From contig JAKSGN010000020.1 of the NCBI GenBank assembly GCA_024180945.1, forward strand, positions 620,001-684,000: 64,000 bases of DNA. Direction: 5' to 3'. This document shows, piece after piece, positions 10,310 to 21,330 of the stretch; position 1 is the stretch's first letter, and each line of letters begins with the position of its first letter. Made by a program: the position numbers and the translations under genes. Below the pieces are notes generated by a model, which searched no databases, was not told the origin of the DNA, and saw nothing but the letters and a program-made list of their open reading frames with translations. The stretch comes from Macrophomina tecta. Its lineage: Eukaryota > Ascomycota > Dothideomycetes > Botryosphaeriales > Botryosphaeriaceae.

Positions 10310-12680
10310 AACTGATGGTGTTTCTAACGTGGTAAGGCTTTGGTTAAGCCGTCTGTAAGCATAACGGCCGTAGGCGTCCAGCGAAGGCGAACGTTGCCTA
10401 CCTAAGCCTCTTGGCGTAGCCAGTGATGGTAAATATCAACGTGGCGTAGCTTGGTGTTTAGCTTGCCTATTTTCTTCTTTATAAGGCGAAGCGTTTGCGT
10501 GTTATTGTACTGAACCTCAATCTCGTGTCCTGGATCGAACTGAATGCCCCTAAATAGACGCTTCCACTAGAAGCACTGCTTAGCTGCCTCGGATAAAGCG
10601 AGTAGCTTTGCTTTCGTAGTTGAGGTGGTGACAGTTGGTTGTTTAACCGCTTTCCAGTCTACTGGCGCGCCGTATATTATAATGATCGATCCTTGGTGAC
10701 TGCGGCGTGTATTCGGATCGTTTGCGTACGCCGCATTACTGCTGATAGTAAAGATATTAGCCTGGTTCTCCTGGAATCCTTGATAGTATAAGGCGAGGTT
10801 CTTAGTCCCTGCTAGATATCCGAGGAGACGTTGTGCTAGCTCTAAGTGGCGAGCTGAGGAGTTGGTGAGGTAGGCTGATAGTGCTGAACAGGCGTAGGCT
10901 ATATCCGTACGTGTGCTTATAGCTGTAAACTGAGCTGAGCCTATCTTGCTTTGGTACGTGTGGATATCTTGTGCGCTTGTATGCGTGCCTTGATTCGATT
11001 CTAGCACTTTATCTGATGGGAGAGGTGTAGCTGGTACGTGAGTCTCCTTAACACTGTAACGCGTAATAAGGCCGTTAATATATGACTTCTGTGAGAGCCA
11101 TAAGAGCCGTTGCTCACGATCCCGTACTATTCGTAAGGCTAAGAACTATTGAGCCTTACCCATCATCCGCATCTCGTAACGCTGGAATAAGTCCTCCTGA
11201 AATGCGTTGGCGTACTGCTCATCACGCTTGTGGTAGGCCATGATTACATCATCTACGAAGAAGAAGACGAATAAGTGGTTGTTTGCGTAGAGGCACGGTG
11301 CGTCTAAAACCGATTCTAATCCAAGCTCTTTTAGTGTCTGGTAGAAGTGGTTTTGCTATAACGTGTAACGAGCGGGCCTCTGCCTCTAAGGATCCAAACA
11401 CCGAAGAGGGAGAAAACCTGTCGAAGGATTTCCTTGAGTGGGTACAAGAAGAGGGTGAGAGCAAGTCGAACACGTGACAAGACTGAGCACTGCGTGCGAA
11501 GGCCATGTTACTAACAATGTGCGAATTGTTATTGAAGTTGACCACGAAGGTCAAAGCTATCTAAAGAGTGTGGTTTATATAATAGTGGGAGAGTGTATAC
11601 AATCTGATAGTTCATGGGTTCATTCTGCCAAGCGGTTGAACGTCTGAACTTCGCGAGTTCAGGAGTTCAGAGTGCCAAGGCTCTGAACAGTTGAACCGGG
11701 AGTCACGTGACTCCTTGCCGGTGGATCTTTCTCGCGGGCGCGTAGGCGCCCCGCTTGTCCTTCTTATCCTTCTTACCCAGGTCCTGTGTAGGCTGCGCCG
11801 TAACATAACGCTGGTGATTTTTTTAAGCCGTATAACGCTCGGAGTAGTAGTAATATTTGGCTAGCAGGGAGGTTTATTCCTTTAGGCAGTCGGTAGAACA
11901 TCTTTTCTTGAAGAGGTATATGGGGAAAGGCGTTAACAACGTCATACTGACGTGTCTCTAAATCGAACGTACAGATAATTGCTATTAGTGCTCGAAAGAT
12001 TCGGAAGGCTAGGGTAGCTGCGTACGTATCCTATTAGGTGCTTTATAAGTCTCCCCTTACACAGATACGAGCCTTGACTTTTATAAGCCAACCGTATTCA
12101 TCGAATTTATATTTGAATACCTAAGTAAGTAGAATAACCTCTTTCTGAAGACTTTGCGCTTCTTTCGCTTGTACTATCTTCCACACCCCCTTACCCTGGA
12201 CTTCCTAAAGCTCTATTTGAATAGCTTTTAGCAGGTGGGGTTTCATTGGGTATTTGAAGATTTCGTGGTAAAACCGTGGCTTAGGGGGCAGTTGATCTTT
12301 GTGGATTCGTGGGAGCTCGGTTTGGTGATGCTTTATAGCACGTGTTCGTGGCTCGTTCAGGATAGTTATAAAGGACGAGTATAGCCCCTGATGACTGAAT
12401 ATATTGTCCTGTATTAGCGTAATATACGTATTACGGCGCTGGCGACGTGTCTTTGATCCTTGGATGATTAGGCTCGTGTTGATATCAGCTGATATATCAC
12501 GGCCTCTGGGTGCACGGTTGCCAATAGCAGCGCCTGGATCCGGCTCAGTTTCGTACTAAACTAGTAAAAGGGGTCCAAGCCTCCGAGTTTGCTGCTGTTC
12601 TTTACCCCCTGATCCTTGAGAGGATAACTGAGGCGAATCTGGCACTTGGACTCGAATGCTACTTACTAATAATAACGGGC
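10310..12680 (-). pseudogene. Copia pol: reverse transcriptase and RNase H, broken
   Basis: The minus strand encodes the Copia RT catalytic box as FFVDDVIM (VDD at 11248-11256). It is followed by the RNase H region: TRTDIAYACSALSAYL and HLELAQRLLGYLAGT within 10567-11007, then after a TAG stop the terminal LTDGLTKALP motif near 10330. The RT is interrupted about 110 bp before the catalytic box by a solo LTR (11364-11805) and by many point stops. No full-length frame survives. Confidence 0.85.
11364..11805 (+). repeat. nested solo LTR, copy C (diverged)
   Basis: 442 bp, TGTAACG at the 5' end and CGTAACA at the 3' end, flanked by a perfect 5-bp duplication TAACG (11359-11363 and 11806-11810). 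It shares with copies A and B the termini, the block TTGACCACGAAGGTCAA (11538-11554) and a TATATA-like stretch downstream; elsewhere it is diverged and shorter. It interrupts the Copia reverse transcriptase. Orientation is opposite to the host element. Confidence 0.85.
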
Positions 12681-14190
12681 TTAGTAGATAATCGGCCTGC
12701 GTAGGCGTTGATTCTTTTGGGGACTTTCTGCTTGATTCGGTGTAGATTCCCGGCTTATATCGTTAGTGGACGTTTCCGGTTCCTCGTCCGAGTAGATAAT
12801 GTCCTCCTCGTTGAGCATAATACGCGGTATAACCGATTCTAGCTCGTTATCTTGTTGCTGAGCCGCTAGTAGCTCGTCTAAGTCCTCTAGTAAGAACTTG
12901 CTAGATTCGTCAAACGTAATGTCTCTTGATCGTATAATACGATCCTTTAGTGGATACCAAATACGGTAGATATTAGTTGAATCGTATCCAACTAAATATC
13001 CAACTAAGACTCGCTCGTTCAGCTTATATAAGCGTGGAATCGTCTTAAGCAGTGAGTAGGCTTTACAGCCATATACTCGTAGGTGAGCCACCTTAGGCTG
13101 CTTTTTATAGACTAACTCGAATGGAGTCTTCTACTGGTGCCGCTTTATTGGGGTCCTATTATGGATGTAGGTGGCTGCCTTGATTATTTTAGGCCAAAGG
13201 CCTTTAGGTAGGTTAGTACTAACGCGTAGAGCGCGTGCTTTAACTATAATAGAGTGCCCTGAACGTTCTGAAGCTCCGTTTTGCTGAGGCGTATAGGGAG
13301 CTGATACCTCGTGGGTAATTCCCTGCTGCTCAAGCCGTTGCTTAAACGCGTGCGTAAGTGACACTTCTCTATCTGATCTTAGGAACGCCACCGTCTTTCC
13401 AAGTCGAGACTTGATCATTTGGATGATATTAAGGAGGTGCTGGGTGCACTCATCCTTAGTAACGTGCGTAACCGTAATGGTAAACTTGGTAGATGTATAT
13501 TCCACGTGCGTTGTCCACTGATTGCCGTTATTGGCTCGTGTCATTTGCGTTAAATCAAATAAAATTCGAAAGAAGGCCTCCGTAGATAATTCTTCTAGCT
13601 CCATAGCTCGAGAAATCTATTAATGGGCCTTCGTACGAGCGCACACATCACAGTGCTTAGGTAGCTCCTAATCCGTGATGGCCGCTCCTTAAACTGCCTT
13701 AGGCAACGCATTGACAGCGTTTTGGCCTGTATGGACAAATATATCGTGCCACTGAGTAGCTGGCAAGGATCGGATAACAAGGTTCGAGTTGACCTTTGGA
13801 TTATTCAACCCCTTATTATACTCCATAAAGAAGTGGTTGTGCTTAAGAATTAGGTTCGCTACAATAACGTCCTTCTTATAGAGGCATAAACGGCCTATGT
13901 CTAACTAAACGCCCTTATCCCTTGCCTTAGCAACGGAGACGAGGTTAGCCTTAAACGATAGTACGTAGGCCACGTCCAGTAGGGTAATAACGCGGTTCCC
14001 TTGTTAGTTAGTTGCGTTAACCGTTACTTCTCCAAACGCTTCAATTAGTACAGTTGAATTTCCAGCTGTAACGTAATCATCTAGACTCGCATCCCTGGTT
14101 TTCTTAAACCGTTTCTGCATGAATCGATTGCAGATGTGGTGCGTAGAGCCCGTATCAGTAATCCACGAGAGCTCAAGCGTAGTAGGTTTA
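12681..14190 (-). pseudogene. Copia protease and integrase, broken
   Basis: Read on the minus strand: protease DTGSTHH near 14150, then a pre-integrase zinc-binding end with C-D-V-C near 13645. The integrase core occupies 13131-13604 with FLRSDRE and TPQQNGASERSG, and continues after a single TAG as KTPFEL and HLRVYGCKAY (12681-13091). The stop at about 13130 sits where the family has Trp (TGG), so one TGG-to-TAG change splits the frame. Other stops lie at former Gln or Trp codons between 13615 and 13690. Confidence 0.85.
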
Positions 14191-14916
14191 GCAACGTATT
14201 ACGTGCCAAAAGCCGAGGCTACTACGGCTAGAAACGATAAAGGATTACCATCGTCCGATTCGTTCGTTGATTGCTGATCTTACGGATCCTCTTGTGGCTT
14301 CTAAGAAGTCGGATTCTCACGTTTACGCTTAAAACGGTTAAGCGAACGCTCTACTCGATACTTAGTTTAGGGGTCCTCTAGGCTCTTCTTAATCTTGGCC
14401 TAAAGCTCTTTACTGGGTGTCCAATTGGCCGGTCTGATTGCTGCGTTATAATATGCGCATTAGTAATACCAGTGATTCTCCCCACACGTGCATTTAGGAG
14501 GGCCTCGTTCCTGCTTTTGATTACGTAGCGTGGCCGTAAAGGCTGCTTTCGTAACCTTTGGATTTTCGGCTGCATTTTGACGTTGGTAGTTGCGGTACTC
14601 AACAATAAGATCAGCTAGTGGCTTAGTAAGCTCACCATTCTGAAGCCTAATCTTGTAGTTAGTAGCCCACTGAGCATCAAAAGACGAAAGCGCTTTTAGA
14701 AAGCTCTTCTTACCTCGGTTGCCAGAAACGTCGGGTAGGTCGAGTGATTCTGCCTTAAACAGCGTTTCCTCCCATTAATCTAGCCACTTAGCGATATTCT
14801 AGCTGCTAGGTAATTTCTCAAGCTACTTTAGCTAATTAATCACGAGGTCTTCTTGAGTCTCCTGTGTAGGCTAAAGCCGTGCTTTGAGCGCAGATAGCTA
14901 AGAATAAGGGTGCAGG

Positions 14917-15712
14917 TGTAACGGCGGCCTCTTCCACTAGGCTTCGGAGTCGCCTAGCAGGGTCAGGTAGCGGTAAGGTTTACCTTGAAGGACAAGAGAA
15001 GGGTAAAGGATTGGAACGATGGGTAGCGATCACGTGACAGGTCGGTGCGCGGTGCGCGTCAGGCTTGTTACCTCCAATAAGTCTGTATTGGAATCTTGAG
15101 TTGACCACGAAGGCCAAAGTACTACCTAATGAGTGTGTTCTATATACTGTAGGAAAGCTATGACAATCTGGGGATCAGGACGACTGTTGGATCAGTCGTG
15201 GTGTTGGATCAATCTGAGAGTTGGATCAGTGCCAAGGCTTCTGATCCTCGAGTGGGCCTGGTGGGCCCCACGTGACTTGGGCGCTAATGCCCGTTTTCCG
15301 GAATCCGACTTCTTCCTTGATGAGCGGACGATATGTCCGCCTTTCTCTTGTTCGTTCTTCGTGCTCGAAAGTCGGTTTCCCGGGTTCCATCTCCTGCCCT
15401 TGGCAAGGGTGTATACTCCTGTACTTACTACCCGGTTTGGCCAAGCGTACTTCCGTGACTGATTCTTCCCCTGCGGGATTCTGCCCTTGGTGTGTCGCTG
15501 CGCCGCGTGGGCGTCGTTCCCGTGTGGGCTTCTGTTGTTGCCTAGCCTGGGTCCGTACGCGCCGTCCTCCCTTGAGGCTGGTTTTCCCGTGCGGGCGCCT
15601 TGGTCGTGCGGCTCTGCTGCCCGTGAGGGTTTCTGGCCCCTGCGGTGCCTTTTCCCGTGCGGGCTCCCAGCCCGTGGGGTCATAAAGCCCTTGTCCCCGG
15701 GGGTTCGTAACA
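14917..15712 (+). repeat. nested solo LTR, copy A
   Basis: 796 bp from TGTAACG to CGTAACA, flanked by the 5-bp duplication GCAGG (14912-14916, 15713-15717). The first third is A/T-balanced and carries TTGACCACGAAGGCCAA (15101-15117) and CTATATACTG, a plausible promoter. The second part is strongly GC-rich with repeated CCCGTGCGGG words. It is clearly related to copy B. Different duplications on the two copies show that each inserted independently. Confidence 0.9.
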
Positions 15713-15926
15713 GCAGGTCATCCCTTAGTTTTCGAAGAATCGGTTAGAGAGAGGAGCTAATAGAGTCTAGAATAACCGTTAATAGGTCGTTGATTTCTTT
15801 TTCTAGCTTCTCGTATTCTCGGAGCTCTTGTTTATAGTCCTCACGTTGTAGCTTATAACGCTCCCATGCTCGTGTAGAGTCGTTTTCTAGTTCCGTAGGG
15901 CTACGTGGCTTGATTGGCTGGATTGG

Positions 15927-16669
15927 TGTAACGGCGGCCTCTTCCACTAGGCTTAGGAGTCACCTAGTAGGGTCAGGTAGCGGTAGGGTTTACCTTGAAG
16001 GGCAAGAGAAGGGTAAAGGATTGGAACGATGGGTAGCGGTCACGTGATAGGTTGGTGCGCGGTGCGCGTCAGGCTTGTTACCTCCAATAAGTCTGTATTG
16101 GAATCTTGAGTTGACCACGAAGGTCAAAGTACTATCTAAGGAGTGTGTCTATATACTGTAGGAAATGTGTAGCAATCTGTGGATAGTGGTGGATAGTTGG
16201 CATCCTTGGTTATCCAAGCGTCGTGGAGGATAGTCGTGATCCTTCGTTATCCAGTGGGCCCGGTGGGTCCCACGTGACTTGGGCGCTAAGGCCTGTTTTC
16301 CGGAACCCGACTTCTGCCCTGATGAGCGGACGACATGTTCGACATTCTCTTGTTCGTCCCTTGTGTCCGAAGTCGGTTTCCTGGATCTGTGCCCTTTCCC
16401 TGTGGGTGTCTTTCCCCTGCGGGAACTCGGTCCTGCTATTCTTCCGGGTAGTCGCTGTGCTGCGCGGGCGTCGTTCCCGTGCGGGCCTCTGTTGCTGCCT
16501 GGCTCGGGGCCGTACGTGCCGCCTTCCCTTGAGGCTGGGTTTCCCGTGCGGGCGTTCCGGCCGTGCGGCTCTGCTGCCCGTGAGGGTTCTTGGTCCCTGC
16601 GGTGCCTTTTCCCGTGCGGGCTTCCTACCCGTGGGGTCATAAAGCCCTTGTCCTCTGGGGTTCGTAACA
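15927..16669 (+). repeat. nested solo LTR, copy B
   Basis: 743 bp from TGTAACG to CGTAACA with the 5-bp duplication ATTGG (15922-15926, 16670-16674). It has the same layout as copy A: conserved block TTGACCACGAAGGTCAA at 16111-16127, CTATATACTG just downstream, then a GC-rich half with CCCGTGCGGG words. It splits the N-terminal part of Copia gag. Confidence 0.9.
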
Positions 16670-17146
16670 ATTGGCTTCTCCACAAGGTTCGGATTGATGT
16701 AGTCGAAGATTTTCCCCTGCTTCGCTCGGGCTTGGATAGTGAAATACCACTCATCCCAGTTATCGGACGACTTGAGAACGATAATAGGCTTTAATGAGGC
16801 CATGGTTACTAGTAGTGGCTAGTAGTTGCTTATCGGATAATCGGGCCGAGTCTCGTGGCCGTAGGTAACTCAGGGGAAGCGCTAGTACGTAGTGAAACTC
16901 GCTTAGATAGCTAGTACACCTACTAGAAACGCTACACCTGGAAAGGGCTGCCAAAATAGGCACTTGGTGATGGTTTAGATAACCGTCACAAAAATAACGA
17001 ATAAGGGAGGCACTTGGCTCCGCTTATAACTGTGTGGCAAAAGAATGCCAAGCGAGACGTCCGGATGCCACGGAACGCTCAAACGTAGCACAAAGAGGTG
17101 CTTCTGGAGGATGGCTTAGATTACGGAAGGCACCTAAGACGCACCC

Positions 17147-17157
17147 GGGCTCATAAC
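17147..17157 (-). other. Copia primer-binding site complementary to the tRNA-iMet anticodon arm
   Basis: GGGCTCATAAC on the plus strand abuts the 5' LTR with no gap. It equals the anticodon stem-loop of eukaryotic initiator tRNA-Met (stem GGG, loop CTCATAA, start of the 3' stem). The element RNA would therefore pair with an internal part of the tRNA rather than its 3' CCA end, as in Drosophila copia, which uses a tRNA-iMet fragment. Confidence 0.7.
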
Positions 17158-17377
17158 TGTTGGAAAATGACTAATTGGCAGCCTTGATTCAGCTGATGAA
17201 GATGAGTTCCCATAGATTTGGCATATCTAGTAGAGGGAGGCCGTACGGGCTTCCCTTATACCTATTCTACCTACTAGGGTAAAACGGGTATGTAACTTGC
17301 TTACCTGCTGAGACAGGTGTGCAACGAGTATAAGACATAACTGAATCCAAAACACTACTGAATCAAATATTCCAACA
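17158..17377 (-). repeat. Copia 5' LTR (right copy)
   Basis: 220 bp, 218 of 220 identical to the left LTR. G at 17220 and 17343 where the left copy has A. The following AATCG (17378-17382) is the target duplication. Confidence 0.95.
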
Positions 17378-17382
17378 AATCG

Positions 17383-19653
17383 CCTTGCTGTGCTGTATGG
17401 TGGTGACACCTAACCAAAGGCTTTGTGGAAACTGCGACATGGTAAGACAACTTCCCCAGGCTTCCGCTATCAGAATAATGCTGGATCACGTAGCGAGAGG
17501 AAAAGCGTGGTTTCTAGATCAAATGCGGAGATGGCCAGTTGTGCTGCGAATATGCAACTTGTGACCCTAGCACCTATTATGTGGCCTCCTGTTCTTCTGT
17601 AGGCGCGCTAAGTCCTTAACAGCGGCGTGGAGGACTAGCAACATTATGACACTGGTTTCCGGAAACTGTGGCCAACAGTAGTGCGTTCAGCCTTTTTGTC
17701 CCATATGTGAGCTCATTGACTAACAAATAAGCTACAGAGAAGCGCTAGAGTGCAACCACAAAAGCGGGGGAGGCCTTGGAATGGAATTCCCATGAAGTGG
17801 TGCAAGCCACGCTACATGGGTCTGTGATTGCTCATTCGCCACTACAACAGTTGAAATGCAGTAGTAGTATGCTGGCCTTGCGTCAGCTGAGCACTGACTG
17901 AGATCCAGCACAGATTGGCGAAGTATCCAGACAGCGGAGGTGAGCCTAGAGCAGTGGAATTGCTCTGAAAATAGCACACTAAGCCCTGCCGCTTGCTCTC
18001 AAACGGTCAGTTATCGGAGCCGATGGAGCCAACACAGGCAACTTACTAGGCGACGTTGGACTTCCATGAAGCGATGGTGAATGTCATCGACAATTTTGCA
18101 GCCAGCTGAAGCTGATTTCAATGAGTGTGTTAGTATTTTATCTGTTATTTTGGCGCTTATGTCCGCGATGCGCAGAATGACTGTACTCTTAGGTTCGCAC
18201 AAGCGCTGGGCATACACATAGGGAGGTGAGGCAATCACCCGATGCAAAATATCTAGTATTGTTATTAGATATTTACGTCCAGGCGACTAATTTAACTGCG
18301 CATTCGTAGTTGCTGTTATTGCCATCTTGTTGCAGTACCTTCGAGTCACAAGCTTTCGATGTTGACTTATCAAGGCTCGGGTATATCTCCCTAGTGTGGT
18401 TCGACTGGAACTATGCCAAATATGCTGCATTTAAGTTCGAGACATACTTGAACCGGCCGTTGCATCCTTTGTGGTGAACTTCTGTTGCTGCTTCGATGGC
18501 GTGGAGACAGTCCAGCCAAGTGTTATATTACTGTTTTCGGTACGGAATTTTTGCGGAAACGGCATTGCAATTGGCATCACGGGAATATAAATATGGGAAG
18601 ATGTCTCAAATAAGCTTAAAAATCTGCGCGAATCGCCGAGATGGGAAAGAAGAGTGTAGATGAAGGTCAGGCAAACTTATCGCTACGAAGCTATCACGCG
18701 CCGAGCTTCTATGGAGCAACGTCACGAGAGCAGTCCATTTGCAAGCCTAGCCCCTAGCATCACCAAGTGATCGAGAGTGATCTGCAGAGCCGGCTGGGCC
18801 GCTCTTAGTTTGCATGCGGTCGGCGCATTAGCCGCAGTGCCACCGTTGGGAGGGGCTCCTCTAGCGTGTACCTCAGCAGTTGCATCCCTTTTTTCGCAAT
18901 CATAAGCGGTCACGCATCCTTCGAAGCTTACCAAGCCACCAATCCAGACACGAACTGCAAACGGAAAAAAAAAAGAAAAGAAAAAGAGACCTTGCGGTGG
19001 TTTTAAGCACTATGCAAGTACCCCTGAATTATCGCCGATCCGTTTCGGACAGAAATGTTAACACTACTACCCACATGAAGGTTACGGGTTGCGCCGTGCC
19101 GCCCGCCGCATTTACCTCCAGAGCTACACCTTCAACGGTAAGCGACCGCGTAATATCATACGGCTCTTTCTCATCTTCGAGCTAAAACCTATTTTGCTAC
19201 AGACCACGAATGTGGTGCAACCAATGGGCTGGTGCGGAGGTCAGCATGACCCAGGCGGAGATATCCAGACAATGTGATAGGCCAACAATGCTGGATTATG
19301 GAACTCGCAACTCATCATTGTCGATAGTTAATTCCTAGATCCTAGAGACGAAAAAAGAAACAAAAGCCGCGCCACCGCTCAGCTTCAGCATCCATTTGGA
19401 TAGTCTCTGAGAAGCACTATTCCTCTTCCGGTGTGACTGGCCCGGAAGAGGCGAGGAAATGCAAGCCATCACAATCCACCACCAGCAGGACCACTGAAAC
19501 CAAGAGCTAGTGGCCTAATATCCGTCACACTAATGAGTGCTGTGAAGTGGATATTGAACGCCAGCAGCTGAGCATCTCGGGGTTCGTCCCCATTCAAATG
19601 CAAACTCCTCCATTCACCGGTTCGAATCAGGAATCAATTTTCTTTAAACAGTC
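17383..19653. other. gene-free stretch
   Basis: About 2.3 kb without a supportable gene. Open frames are under 105 codons, lack splice-compatible partners and match no family. A B-box-like GGTTCGAATC at about 19618 has no tRNA around it. The last part is the presumed promoter of the rhodopsin-like gene. Confidence 0.45.
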
Positions 19654-21164
19654 ATGCCTGGTGGCATAGTTGCTCCGCCAGAGTTGGTCGCGGCTTGGCA
19701 GACCGATGCATATCCCCACGGCATCCGTGCTGAGCGCTCTCTCACCGTCATCAGTCTCGTTTTCACAACCCTCGCACTTATCATTGTCTCCGCCAGGTTG
19801 TATGATCGCAGTTTCATCAGACACAACGCGGGGCTCGATGATATCCTTATCCTGGCTTCTCTTGTATGTTTCATGCTCTTAGAGGAGCCGTCGAAGCCAC
19901 TGACATTTGGAAGTTTCCGCTGGTTGGACTCTGCATATGCACGGTTCTCTGTAAGTACCTTTTTTTTTTTTTTTTTTCAGCAGAAGAACTGAAAGCTCTG
20001 ACCAGAATGCCAGCAGAGTATGTGTACGGGTTTGACCGCCACACGTGGGACCTGACCCTCGATATAATTGCGCCGAGCCGGAAGGTGAGCCAGTTACCAT
20101 GTCCATTCAGGTGTATAGGTTTTGCTTATTGATCAAACCCAGCTGGTCCTAGCAATATCCGTTTTATCACTATCCACATGCGGCCTCATCAAAATATCGA
20201 TCCTCCTTTTCTACCGCCGAATTGGAGACGTCAAACCCTGGTTCCGGCGGAGCATAAATGTCAACATCGCCTTGATCGCAGCCTACACACTAGCTTTCTG
20301 CATCGCCATCCCCCTTGAATGCACACCGGCGAGCGCATACTGGAACAAGGCCAACCCTCTGTGGGCTGCGACGCACAAGTACCACTGCATCAATGAGGGA
20401 GCAAAACAGGTCAGCGCCGGCGCCTTGAGCGCCCTCCAGGATCTGATAGCCTGCGTGTTGCCCATGGCACTCTTCTGGGACATGCGCATCTCCAAGCGGT
20501 CCAAATTAGCTCTCTGCCTTGTCTTCGGAGTGGGTCTCTTGTAAGCTCCCTATCAACTCCGTGCATTTGGTGATACGTTTCTGTTTCTGACTGCAGTGTT
20601 GTGCAGCACCTGCGCATGCGGCATCATGCGCACCATCAAACTGCACTACGTCTTCTTCGATACGTACGACGTCACCTGGGCGGCGCGATGGGTTTTCGCA
20701 TTGACGCTCGTTGAAGCGTGTCTGGGCGCTATTTGCGCCTCCATCCCTGCGCTCAAGAGCGCCTTCCAGCGACTGCTCCACATTACCGTCGACCCCTTCG
20801 TGCCCGGTAGTATCAAAGTCGTGAACCTGCCGACTTTGCACCAGACTGGTGAGCATGGAGAGCAAGTGGGTGATATCAAGGTTGTACAGAGAAGAAGCAG
20901 AAATCCGTTCTTCGTTGGGATGTCGGAACAGGCGCTGATGATTCCACAAAACACCTGCGTCGGTGAGTCTGTCGAACAGCGTTTCCCGTACGAATGTTTA
21001 TGCTGATGGCCGTCTTCTTAGAGCCTGTGCATTTACACAACTTCACCACAAAAGACTGTGGGTCAAGTTTCACGGAAGTTGAAATGGGCCCGTACTCGCC
21101 CACTACGAAGACTATATCAAGAAGAACCGAGCCAGACAGAGGAGATGTTATTGAAGAAGTATGA
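19654..21164 (+). CDS. rhodopsin-like fungal integral membrane protein (PTH11-related, no CFEM domain)
   Basis: Six exons: 19654-19863, 19914-19950, 20014-20084, 20143-20540, 20607-20962 and 21022-21164; 404 aa. Typical features of the fungal rhodopsin-like integral membrane domain are DDILILASL after TM1, YGFDRHTWDL between TM2 and TM3, LIKISILLFYRRI, CTPASAYWN and LQDLIACVLPMALFWDMRI, with seven predicted helices and a cytoplasmic tail. The members are putative receptors, mostly without known ligand. The second intron contains an 18-T run; an alternative acceptor at 19980 would give a 30-nt intron and 11 more residues, but the 63-nt version has a CTGAC branch site and a better fit. Next to an NRPS-like gene, as such proteins often are. 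Confidence 0.8.
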
Positions 21165-21330
21165 CAGCATGACAGGCAGAGGAAAGTCTTGTGAAATAAG
21201 ATTCTTTCGGCTCTGCCATTGGTGTAAGCACGTCAACGTACTGCACAACACATATGGGACATTTTAACCTGCAACCGGGTTATAATGCTGGAAGGATATG
21301 CTGCCTGGACTCTACATAACTGAAAACCTC

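Larger units (their letters stand above)
14240..16803 (-). pseudogene. Copia gag, interrupted by solo LTRs A and B
   Basis: The frame begins MASLKPIIVLKSSDNWDEWY at 16803, a typical Copia Gag start with the NWDEW motif. It is cut at 16669 by solo LTR B, resumes at 15926-15744 (TRAWERYKLQREDYK and a charged coiled coil), and is cut again by solo LTR A. The downstream part ends in a zinc-knuckle-like C-T-C-G-E-N-H-W-Y-Y-stop-C near 14470. The spacing of that knuckle is irregular and it contains a stop. Confidence 0.8.
9375..17377 (-). mobile_element. Copia-type LTR retrotransposon, full length but inactivated, with three nested solo LTRs
   Basis: Bounded by 220-bp LTRs (TGTTGGAA...TTCCAACA) and a 5-bp duplication (AATCG). 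Read on the minus strand the order is LTR, primer site, gag with a zinc knuckle, protease (DTGST), integrase, reverse transcriptase (FVDD), RNase H, polypurine tract, LTR. Integrase before RT defines Copia (Ty1) rather than Gypsy. Removing the three nested solo LTRs and their duplications leaves about 6.0 kb, a normal Copia length. Many in-frame TAG/TAA codons replace TGG, CAG or CAA, so it cannot encode a working polyprotein. Confidence 0.95.

Noticed and set aside
14917..16669. Copies A and B as the two LTRs of one short full-length element
   Set aside because: Each copy has its own distinct 5-bp duplication, and the 214 bp between them continues Copia gag, so they are two separate solo LTRs.
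19610..19630. B-box-like GGTTCGAATC suggesting a tRNA gene
   Set aside because: No acceptor, D or anticodon arm can be folded upstream at tRNA distance.
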